Shown here in pieces: positions 1 through 4,497 of a stretch of 5,720 bases of DNA. The notes below the pieces were generated by a model. That model saw only the letters and a program-made list of their open reading frames with translations. It made no database searches and had not been told where the DNA came from. Both the position numbers and the translations under genes were made by a program. The DNA is from Mollicutes bacterium (GTDB lineage: Bacteria; Bacillota_I; Bacilli_A; RF39; UBA660), in NCBI GenBank assembly GCA_012838395.1, contig DUPI01000033.1, forward strand, positions 1 through 5,720, written 5' to 3'. Position 1 is the stretch's first letter; each line of letters starts with the position of its first letter.

Positions 1-29
1 ATTAAGAAAATAAGGAAAGGAATGATCTA

Positions 30-170
30 ATGTATAAATTAACCAAAAATGAACTTTTGAATATTAACGGTGGCGCGATATCAATTGGTGCTGGTTTGTT
101 AATTGCAGCAGGAGTTGTATTTTTAATTGGAGTTATAGATGGATACGTTCGTCCATTAAAATGTAATTGA
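30..170 (+). CDS. Double-glycine-leader bacteriocin peptide 1 (class IIb-like precursor)
   Basis: A 46-residue precursor. Residues 1-15 (MYKLTKNELLNINGG) fit a ComC/lactococcin-type leader: hydrophobic positions in an ELLxIxGG pattern, ending in Gly14-Gly15, where a C39 peptidase/ABC exporter would cut. The predicted core of 31 residues is Gly/Ala/Ile-rich and almost entirely hydrophobic, with a GxxxG helix-packing motif (Gly34-Gly38), and ends in DGYVRPLKCN with one Cys at 45. Such cores insert in membranes, and class IIb peptides work in pairs. The ATG follows an AAGGAAAGG-like ribosome binding site at 12-20. A second precursor starts 16 bases after the TGA stop. No promoter is visible in the 29 upstream bases, so the operon may begin outside the window. 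Leader type is seen directly; antibacterial activity is inferred. It could instead be a signalling peptide, but the long hydrophobic core argues against that. Confidence 0.82.
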   Translation: MYKLTKNELLNINGGAISIGAGLLIAAGVVFLIGVIDGYVRPLKCN

Positions 171-186
171 TGAAAAGGAGGAAATT

Positions 187-354
187 ATGGAAATTTTAAA
201 TAAACCGGAATTACTGAAAATAGAAGGTGGTCTTACCATATCTGGTAGTCTAATTAGTTCAATGGTTCGAGGGATTACTGTTATTCTAGAACTAGGTCGA
301 AGTTTAGGGACAGCTATTAGAAGAGTGGCAGGCAATAATTTGTGTCCATTATAA
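187..354 (+). CDS. Double-glycine-leader bacteriocin peptide 2 (class IIb-like precursor)
   Basis: A 55-residue precursor. Leader residues 1-15 (MEILNKPELLKIEGG) again end in a Gly14-Gly15 processing site with the ELLxIxGG spacing. The predicted 40-residue core is amphipathic: a hydrophobic first half, then ELGRSLGTAIRR with a GxxxG motif (Gly37-Gly41) and two adjacent Arg (45-46), ending in LCPL with a single Cys at 53. GxxxG motifs in both this and the preceding peptide are typical of two-component class IIb bacteriocins, whose helices pack together in the target membrane. The start has a strong AAAGGAGG site at about 174-181. The gene sits 16 bases after peptide 1, so the two are very likely made together. 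Its last 13 bases overlap the next small gene. Pairing is inferred from adjacency and motifs. Confidence 0.83.
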   Translation: MEILNKPELLKIEGGLTISGSLISSMVRGITVILELGRSLGTAIRRVAGNNLCPL

Positions 355-506
355 AAAATAATAAAAAAATTATTGCTATTATTGTCCTTATAATTTTATT
401 GCCATTTATTATACCAATTGTTGAATTGCTAATAAACATGATATTCACGCTTGGTAAGTATATAGGAACTAATATAAGATATATTGCGGAAGGTAGGATT
501 TGTTAA
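342..506 (+). CDS. Small one-helix membrane protein, probable bacteriocin immunity peptide
   Basis: A 54-residue ORF starting at a GTG that lies inside the end of bacteriocin gene 2, overlapping it by 13 bases. Only a weak AGG (330-332) precedes it, so translation is probably coupled to the upstream gene. There is no double-glycine leader: a short Lys-rich N-terminus is followed by one long hydrophobic helix (about 10-37), as in many tiny immunity proteins. The C-terminal stretch (37-54) aligns without gaps to residues 36-53 of bacteriocin peptide 2: 8 of 18 positions are identical, including the GxxxG glycines, Thr, Ile, Arg and the final Cys. That suggests common descent or molecular mimicry. 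Immunity is inferred from position, size and membrane nature. It might instead be a third, leaderless active peptide. The ORF is open only from 339, so GTG at 342 is the first usable start; a later TTG (399) would cut into the helix. Confidence 0.72.
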   Translation: MSIIKNNKKIIAIIVLIILLPFIIPIVELLINMIFTLGKYIGTNIRYIAEGRIC

Positions 507-852
507 AAAGGTCGAAAGACCTTTTTGTTATATAAATGTATTAATAAAAGTAGATATTTGTACTAAAATCGGTTTGGATGAGTATATAAAAAATTTGGAC
601 AAGGAATATGATACTAAATTAGATGAACCTAATATAAATTCAATTATTAAACAATTGCTGTCTATTGCTCGAATACTGATAAAAAATAGTAAGATAATGC
701 TGTTTGATGAGAGTATAGATATATTAGATATTAAAACAAGGAAAAAAATAATAAGTCTATTAAAGGAATTATCTCGCGATCATACTATTATTATTTCAAC
801 CCACGATAATGATATAGTAGATATGGCAGATAATATAATTAATTTGGATTAG
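484..852 (+). pseudogene. N-terminally missing ABC exporter ATPase fragment with a ruined signature motif
   Basis: This 122-codon open frame matches only the C-terminal part of an exporter-type nucleotide-binding domain. From about base 550 it reads like the region before the signature in peptidase/ABC exporters (LDEYIKNLDKEYDT). A Walker B follows at residues 71-76 (IMLFDE), then a D-loop-like ILD and an H-loop His107 in ISTHD. Walker A, the Q-loop, the membrane domain and any C39 peptidase are absent. Where LSGGQ should be (51-55) the sequence reads INSII, although flanking KQ and SIAR are kept, so it could not form a normal ATP sandwich. The first in-frame start is a TTG at 484 inside the upstream gene and before a terminator; a TTG at 574 has no ribosome binding site. 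I read it as a relic of the bacteriocin exporter. The frame holds no stop, so decay may be recent, or the piece may still be used. Confidence 0.68.
505..526 (+). terminator. Intrinsic terminator of the bacteriocin operon
   Basis: A perfect 9-bp stem AAAAAGGTC / GACCTTTTT is closed by a GAAA tetraloop. The 3' arm itself supplies the T-run. The stem begins inside the TAA stop codon (504-506) of the small immunity-like gene. It should end the 30-506 transcript and separate it from the ATPase fragment downstream. Confidence 0.8.
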
Positions 853-862
853 TAATTAGAAG

Positions 863-882
863 AAGGCAAAACGCCTTTTTTT
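863..882 (+). terminator. Intrinsic terminator after the ATPase fragment
   Basis: A short stem AAGGC / GCCTT with a five-base loop (AAAAC) is followed by a run of seven T. It lies 10 bases after the fragment's TAG stop and before the rpsU promoter. A genuine terminator here supports the idea that the fragment is the tail end of a once complete gene. Confidence 0.68.
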
Positions 883-913
883 GATTTTATTAGACAAAAC
901 AATCATATTTTTA

Positions 914-942
914 TTGAAATGAATGACCTAAAGTGTTATAAT
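914..942 (+). promoter_or_regulatory. Sigma-A-type promoter with extended -10 for rpsU-yqeY
   Basis: The -35 box is TTGAAA (914-919), the spacer is 17 bases, and the -10 is a perfect TATAAT (937-942) preceded by TG at 934-935, an extended -10. Transcription should start near 949, giving a leader of about 20 bases that contains AAGGAGGG (955-962) in front of the rpsU ATG at 969. This near-consensus arrangement fits a highly expressed ribosomal protein gene. Confidence 0.85.
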
Positions 943-968
943 GTCAATAGTTGGAAGGAGGGATTTAG

Positions 969-1169
969 ATGGTAAAGGTAGTTGTTAGAGATGGAAAAGT
1001 GGAAGATGCACTTAGAAGTTTTAAACAGAAAACTGCTAGAGATGGACTCCTGAAAAAAGTAAGAGAAAAGGAACATTATGTTAAACACGGCGTAAAAAAA
1101 AGAATTGCTAAGGAAGAAGGTAAGAAAAACAGCCGTAAACGAGATAGTAGAAGAAACAGAAATAGATAG
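969..1169 (+). CDS. rpsU: 30S ribosomal protein S21
   Basis: S21 is a small basic protein of the 30S subunit that lies near the 3' end of 16S rRNA and supports initiation. The 66-residue product has the family start (VKVVVRDGKVEDALRSFK, residues 2-19), then a helical Lys/Arg-rich body with a REKEHY segment matching the conserved RxREFYEKP-like region. The tail from about 50 onward is almost wholly Arg/Lys/Asn/Ser (KKNSRKRDSRRNRNR), making the protein several residues longer than the roughly 57-58 usual in bacilli. A strong ribosome binding site (AAGGAGGG) sits 6 bases before the ATG, with an extended -10 promoter upstream. yqeY follows 33 bases later, the arrangement known from Bacillus and many relatives. 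Identification is secure. Confidence 0.96.
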   Translation: MVKVVVRDGKVEDALRSFKQKTARDGLLKKVREKEHYVKHGVKKRIAKEEGKKNSRKRDSRRNRNR

Positions 1170-1202
1170 TATCCAATGACTCTTTCCTAAAGGAGGAAAA
1201 TT

Positions 1203-1646
1203 ATGCGACAAAAAGTATTTTCGGATATGATTGAAGCTATGAAAAACAAAGATAAAGATTTATTATCAGTTCTAAGATTATTAAAGGGAGCGATTCAACT
1301 AGAAGAATTGAATCTTAAAAAAGAATTGCAAGATGATGAAGTAGCAACTATTGTTGCTAAACAAATTAAACAACGAAAAGAATCAATCGCACAATTTCAA
1401 AAAGGTAATCGTCAAGATTTAATTGATCAAACATCAAAAGAAATTGAAATTTTAAATAAATATTTACCTGAACAATTAAGTAATGAAGAACTTGACCAAA
1501 TTATTTCTGAAGTATTTAAAGAGGTAAAACCAACTTCGATAAAAGATTTTGGTAAGTTAATGGGCAAGGTAAGTCCTCTTGTTAAGGGGAAAACTGATAT
1601 GGGATTAGTTAATAAAATCATAAAAGAAAAATTAGAAAAAATTTAA
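1203..1646 (+). CDS. yqeY: GatB/YqeY domain protein
   Basis: A stand-alone version of the helical domain found at the C-terminus of GatB, the amidotransferase subunit that converts misacylated Glu-tRNA(Gln). In GatB that domain contacts tRNA. The exact job of YqeY is not established; a tRNA-linked role is the usual guess. The 147 residues match the normal family length. Visible family landmarks are an N-terminal helix with VLRLLKGAI (23-31), YLPEQLSNEEL (87-97), the DFGKLMGKV loop (115-123) and KGKTDMGLVN (128-137). The ATG follows an AAAGGAGG ribosome binding site near 1190-1197. The gene lies directly behind rpsU and probably shares its promoter, since no separate one is evident in the 33-base gap. 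A terminator starts in its stop codon. Confidence 0.95.
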   Translation: MRQKVFSDMIEAMKNKDKDLLSVLRLLKGAIQLEELNLKKELQDDEVATIVAKQIKQRKESIAQFQKGNRQDLIDQTSKEIEILNKYLPEQLSNEELDQIISEVFKEVKPTSIKDFGKLMGKVSPLVKGKTDMGLVNKIIKEKLEKI

Positions 1647-1668
1647 TCATCATAAGATGATTTTTTTT
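1645..1668 (+). terminator. Intrinsic terminator after yqeY
   Basis: A 7-bp stem AATCATC / GATGATT with an ATAA loop runs into eight T. The 5' arm uses the last two bases of the yqeY TAA stop. It separates rpsU-yqeY from the desulfurase promoter that begins about ten bases later. Confidence 0.78.
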
Positions 1669-1676
1669 CATTTTAT

Positions 1677-1705
1677 TTGGCATAATTAGTTGAAAGTGAT
1701 ATAAT
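1677..1705 (+). promoter_or_regulatory. Extended -10 promoter for the desulfurase/thiol-redox operon
   Basis: The -35 box is TTGGCA (1677-1682, one mismatch to TTGACA), the spacer is 17 bases, and the -10 is TATAAT (1700-1705) with TG at 1697-1698. Transcription should begin near 1711-1713, leaving only about ten bases before the ATG at 1722. A second TTGAAA at 1690-1695 lies only four bases from the -10, too close to serve as its -35. Confidence 0.78.
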
Positions 1706-1721
1706 AAATTAGGTGATAAAA

Positions 1722-2858
1722 ATGATTTATTTAGATTATTCGGCAACCACCCCTGTGCGTAGAGAAGTCTTAGAAACATATGTAAAAGTTTCTGAAGATT
1801 TTATTGGTAACCCTAATTCAATTCATCGATTGGGAGTAGAATCGAAGCACTTAATAGATAAAGCAACTGAACAAATTGCTAATATCTTAAAGGTTAAACC
1901 AACTGAAATTATATATACTAGTGGTTCAACTGAATCTAATAATTTAATTATTAAAGGTATCGCAAATAAGTATAAAAATAGAGGTAATCATATTATAACA
2001 ACGAGTCTGGAACATGCCTCAGTCTACGGTCCTTTAAATTATTTGCAACAACAAGGTTTTGAAGTTGATTTTGTAGAACTAGATGAAAATGGATTAGTTG
2101 ATTTAAAGCATTTAAAAAGTTTAATTAAAGATACAACTATTTTAGTATCAATTGTTTCTGTTAATAGTGAAATTGGAATATTACAACCGATTAATGAAAT
2201 TGGCAAGTTACTTAAAAATTATCCAAAATGCTTTTTCCATGTTGATATGACTCAAAGTGTTGGAAAAGTTGACATTGATATAACTAATGTTGATTTAGCT
2301 ACTTTTTCATCTCATAAATTTTATGGATTAAAAGGCATAAGCGTTTTAATTAAAAAAGAAAAAGTTGAATTAGAACCATTAATTCATGGTGGTAAAAGTA
2401 CAACGATTTATCGTAGCGGAACACCGGCTCTTCCTTTAATTGCCTCTTGTTCAAAAGCCTTAAGATTAGCCGTTGAAAACCTCGATGATAACTTTAAGTA
2501 TATTCAAAAGTTGAATGAATATTTAGTAAATGAGCTTAAAACAGAAACGGGAGTTGTTATTAATAGTAACTCATATTCAATTCCGCATATTATTAATTTA
2601 AGTGTTCCTAAAATAAAACCAGATACTTTTGTGTATGCGCTTGAAAAATTTAATATATTTATTTCAACGCAAAGTGCTTGTTCAAGTGGTGATAGTTCCT
2701 CACAATCAGTTTATGCGATAACCCAAAGTGATGAATTAGCAAGTTCTAGCCTGCGCATATGTCTATCACATTTAACAACAAAAGAAGAAGTTCAAGAATT
2801 TATCAAATGTTTTAAAATTTGTAAAAGTCGTTTATCTTTAAAAAGTAACAATAATTAG
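1722..2858 (+). CDS. Cysteine desulfurase, NifS/IscS-like (PLP-dependent)
   Basis: Removes sulfur from L-cysteine, giving alanine and an enzyme persulfide passed to Fe-S assembly or tRNA thiolation. It is a cytosolic class V aminotransferase-fold enzyme of 378 residues. Landmarks, numbered from ATG 1722: N-terminal YLDYSATTPV and GNPNSIHRLG, IYTSGSTESNN (phosphate-binding loop), His98 in SLEHAS (stacks on PLP), Asp175 and Gln178 in HVDMTQ, PLP-lysine Lys199 in SSHKFYGLKG, substrate-binding Arg in YRSGTPA, and catalytic Cys320 in STQSACSSG. The mobile loop after Cys320 is very Ser-rich (GDSSSQS). ATG 1722 is preferred because AGGTGAT (1711-1717) lies just upstream; an in-frame GTG at 1713 would add three residues but sits at the predicted transcript start and inside that site. 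First gene of a three-gene operon. No scaffold (IscU) or ThiI/MnmA gene lies beside it, so the sulfur acceptor is unknown. Confidence 0.93.
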   Translation: MIYLDYSATTPVRREVLETYVKVSEDFIGNPNSIHRLGVESKHLIDKATEQIANILKVKPTEIIYTSGSTESNNLIIKGIANKYKNRGNHIITTSLEHASVYGPLNYLQQQGFEVDFVELDENGLVDLKHLKSLIKDTTILVSIVSVNSEIGILQPINEIGKLLKNYPKCFFHVDMTQSVGKVDIDITNVDLATFSSHKFYGLKGISVLIKKEKVELEPLIHGGKSTTIYRSGTPALPLIASCSKALRLAVENLDDNFKYIQKLNEYLVNELKTETGVVINSNSYSIPHIINLSVPKIKPDTFVYALEKFNIFISTQSACSSGDSSSQSVYAITQSDELASSSLRICLSHLTTKEEVQEFIKCFKICKSRLSLKSNNN

Positions 2859-2871
2859 GTGGTGAATAATA

Positions 2872-3141
2872 ATGAAGGTATTAAAGTTTAATGCTATTTG
2901 GTGTCCTGGATGTTTAGTCATGCGTCCCATTTGGAATAAAATAAAAAATAATTATCCTGAAATGGAAATAGAAGAGTATGATTATGATAATAATAATGAA
3001 GAGGTAATAAAATGGAATATTGGCAAGAAATTACCTGTTGCCATTATTTTAGACCATAATGGTCAAGAGATAACTAGAATAATTGGTGAAAAGAGTAAAA
3101 AGGAAATAATGTCAATTATCGATGACTTAATGGAGAGATAA
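2872..3141 (+). CDS. Small cytosolic thioredoxin-like protein (WCPGC)
   Basis: An 89-residue thioredoxin-fold protein with no signal peptide. After one short strand (KVLKFNA) comes the redox motif WCPGC, with Cys11 and Cys14; the cis-proline is Pro55 in KKLPVAIIL, followed by the DHNGQEITRIIG strand pair and a final helix. It is shorter than classical thioredoxins (about 105 residues) because the N-terminal strand and helix are missing. The motif CPGC differs from the usual CGPC, which would shift its redox potential. It starts 13 bases after the desulfurase with an AGGTGGTGA ribosome binding site, and the next gene begins one base after its stop. The likely partner is the membrane redox protein downstream, which it could supply with electrons; it could also reduce the desulfurase persulfide. 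Both partners are inferred from operon context. Confidence 0.85.
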   Translation: MKVLKFNAIWCPGCLVMRPIWNKIKNNYPEMEIEEYDYDNNNEEVIKWNIGKKLPVAIILDHNGQEITRIIGEKSKKEIMSIIDDLMER

Positions 3142-3142
3142 A

Positions 3143-4339
3143 ATGAAGCGTATTAAAGCAATATTAATTATTTTCTTGTGTACCTTTTTCTTTTTGCCAA
3201 ATATAGTTGCTAAGGAACCAGTTGAAGTTCATTTGTTCTATAGTTCTGAATGTACTTTTTGTACCCAAGAAATTAAATTTTTAGATGAACTAGTAGATAA
3301 ACATGATAATTTAATTATCAGTAAATATGAAGTTTTTAACAGTAATAATGAAATAGACTTATTTAATCAAGTTAGGAAAGTATTGGATATTGATAAAACA
3401 AATATACCATTAACAGTAATTGGAACGAATCATTACCTAGGTTTTAATGATAATATTGGTCGAAGAATAGAGCAAGCCATTAATTATTATTCTTCTAAAA
3501 GCCATCAAAACTTAGTTGATGAAATTACAAATAACAAATTTAATCCAGATACTGATAAAGTTATAGTAGATCAAATAGATGATGATTTAATGTATGTTCC
3601 AATTTTGGGGCTAGTTGATGCTAAAAGTGTGTCGCTCCCAATTTTAGCTGCGGTTATTGGACTTGTTGATGGATTTAATCCTTGTGCAATGTGGGTATTG
3701 TTATTTTTAATTAGTATGTTAATTGGAATGAAAAACAAAAAAAGAATGTGGGCATTAGGACTCACCTTTATATTCACATCAGCTATCGTATATTTATTAT
3801 TTATGATATCTTGGCTTCAAATAACCATGTCAATTACCTCAATTGGATGGGTTAAGAAAACAATTGGGCTGATTGCTATTATTGGTGGAACTGTCAATTT
3901 AAGAAGTTATTTAAAAAAACGTGCTGAAGATGATGGGTGTACTGTCATTGAAGATAAGAAACGTAATAAAATTACGGAGAAAATAAAAAATATAACAATC
4001 CAAAAAAACTTCCTATTAGCGATTGTTGGAGTCATCGCGCTTGCACTTTCAGTAAATGTTATTGAATTAGCATGTTCAGCTGGATTACCTCTAATATTTA
4101 CTCAAATACTAGCTATGAATTCATTGAGTAATATACAATATGTCATGTATTTGTTAATTTACATTTTATTCTTTTTAATTGACGATATTATTGTTTTTGC
4201 TATTGCTATGATTAGTTTTGAATTAACTGGTATATCAACAAAGTATAGTAAATATTCACACTTAATAGGTGGTATTATTATGTTATTAATTGGAATATTG
4301 CTTATCTTTAAACCAGAATTATTATCCTTTAATATATAA
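3143..4339 (+). CDS. Exported thioredoxin domain fused to a CcdA/DsbD-like membrane electron carrier
   Basis: A 398-residue, two-part redox protein. Residues 1-23 form a Sec-type signal or anchor (KRIK, then a hydrophobic run ending near IVA). Residues 27-115 are a thioredoxin/glutaredoxin-like domain with ECTFC (Cys37, Cys40) and a likely cis-proline Pro89 in NIPLTVIG, placed outside the membrane. After a polar linker, about six membrane segments follow (roughly 163-195, 203-224, 236-253, 289-322, 333-359, 372-391). These carry two buried Cys in family-type contexts: Cys181 in DGFNPCAMW and Cys311 in IELACSAGLP. CcdA/DsbD proteins use such a pair to pass electrons from cytosolic thioredoxin outward. 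A further Cys266 lies in a basic loop. The start is one base after the preceding stop, with GGAGA (3132-3136). It probably takes electrons from the WCPGC protein and reduces surface disulfides; the final substrate is unknown. Confidence 0.86.
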   Translation: MKRIKAILIIFLCTFFFLPNIVAKEPVEVHLFYSSECTFCTQEIKFLDELVDKHDNLIISKYEVFNSNNEIDLFNQVRKVLDIDKTNIPLTVIGTNHYLGFNDNIGRRIEQAINYYSSKSHQNLVDEITNNKFNPDTDKVIVDQIDDDLMYVPILGLVDAKSVSLPILAAVIGLVDGFNPCAMWVLLFLISMLIGMKNKKRMWALGLTFIFTSAIVYLLFMISWLQITMSITSIGWVKKTIGLIAIIGGTVNLRSYLKKRAEDDGCTVIEDKKRNKITEKIKNITIQKNFLLAIVGVIALALSVNVIELACSAGLPLIFTQILAMNSLSNIQYVMYLLIYILFFLIDDIIVFAIAMISFELTGISTKYSKYSHLIGGIIMLLIGILLIFKPELLSFNI

Positions 4340-4402
4340 AACTCATAATATATTCCCTAAAAAAATATAATATTTTAGGAGGTTATATATATGAGTTTTT
4401 TT
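4338..4402 (+). terminator. Long imperfect hairpin terminator of the desulfurase/redox operon
   Basis: Outer arms AAAACTCATA (4338-4347) and TATGAGTTTT (4390-4399) pair over 10 bp. Inside, after a bulged A, TATAT (4349-4353) pairs with ATATA (4385-4389). CCTAAAA (4356-4362) then pairs with TTTTAGG (4373-4379) around a 10-base loop. Seven T (4396-4402) follow the outer arm, as expected of an intrinsic terminator, and the 5' arm starts in the TAA stop of the membrane protein gene. Its 3' arm contains AGGAGG (4377-4382) and an ATG (4391), so the same fold would also hide a translation start. Confidence 0.66.
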
Positions 4403-4426
4403 AAAAGTAAGTTTTTTAAAAATTAA
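4391..4426 (+). CDS. Possible 11-codon ORF inside the hairpin region
   Basis: ATG at 4391 opens an 11-codon frame, MSFFKSKFFKN, ending in TAA. It is preceded by a perfect AGGAGG (4377-4382) at an 8-base spacing, a better site than most full genes here have. The product would be a basic, Phe-rich amphipathic peptide. Both the ribosome binding site and the ATG lie in the 3' arm of the terminator-like hairpin. A TATAAT at 4366-4371 could give a transcript beginning just at the AGGAGG, but no convincing -35 accompanies it. The ORF could be a secreted or signalling peptide, a regulatory leader peptide, or a chance frame. No family is recognised. Confidence 0.3.
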   Translation: MSFFKSKFFKN

Positions 4427-4435
4427 TGCTTTTTC

Positions 4436-4466
4436 TTGTCACAATACACATGTTTTGTGTTATACT
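4436..4466 (+). promoter_or_regulatory. Promoter of the ABC transporter operon
   Basis: The -35 candidate is TTGTCA (4436-4441) and the -10 is TATACT (4461-4466) with TG at 4458-4459, an extended -10. The 19-base spacer is longer than ideal, so the extended -10 may carry much of the activity. The predicted start near 4473 gives a leader of about 25 bases with AGGAGG (4488-4493) four bases before the ATPase ATG. Confidence 0.62.
4440..4459. promoter_or_regulatory. Dyad operator between -35 and -10 of the ABC promoter
   Basis: A 20-bp inverted repeat with half-sites CACAAtACA and TGTtTTGTG around a 2-bp centre; 16 of 20 positions are symmetric. It fills the spacer and abuts both promoter boxes, where a dimeric repressor would block RNA polymerase. 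The regulator is not in the window and its family cannot be told from this site alone. Confidence 0.58.
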
Positions 4467-4497
4467 TTAATTAATAAATAAGAAAGTAGGAGGACAT

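Noticed and set aside
484..852. The ATPase fragment as the immunity or export ATPase of the bacteriocin
   Set aside because: It lacks Walker A and the Q-loop and has INSII in place of LSGGQ, and no start codon with a ribosome binding site precedes it, so normal ATPase function is not supported.
1..860. CRISPR array, tRNA or insertion-sequence ends around the accessory bacteriocin locus
   Set aside because: I saw no regularly spaced repeats, no cloverleaf-like segment, no transposase fragment and no flanking inverted or direct repeats.
936..1211. 91-codon open frame on the minus strand
   Set aside because: It lies antisense to rpsU, whose identity is certain, and its Phe/Ser-rich product is what the reverse of Lys/Arg codons gives.
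1427..1621. 64-codon minus-strand frame
   Set aside because: Antisense shadow of the conserved yqeY; no ribosome binding site or family features.
1690..1705. TTGAAA at 1690-1695 as the -35 of the desulfurase promoter
   Set aside because: Only four bases separate it from TATAAT; TTGGCA at 1677-1682 gives the correct 17-base spacer.
1713..1721. GTG at 1713 as the desulfurase start
   Set aside because: It overlaps the AGGTGAT ribosome binding site and the predicted transcript start. ATG 1722 gives the MIYLDYSATTP N-terminus usual for the family.
3571..3777. 68-codon minus-strand frame
   Set aside because: Antisense to the linker and first membrane segment of the redox protein, whose CxxC and NPCAMW motifs fix the true frame.
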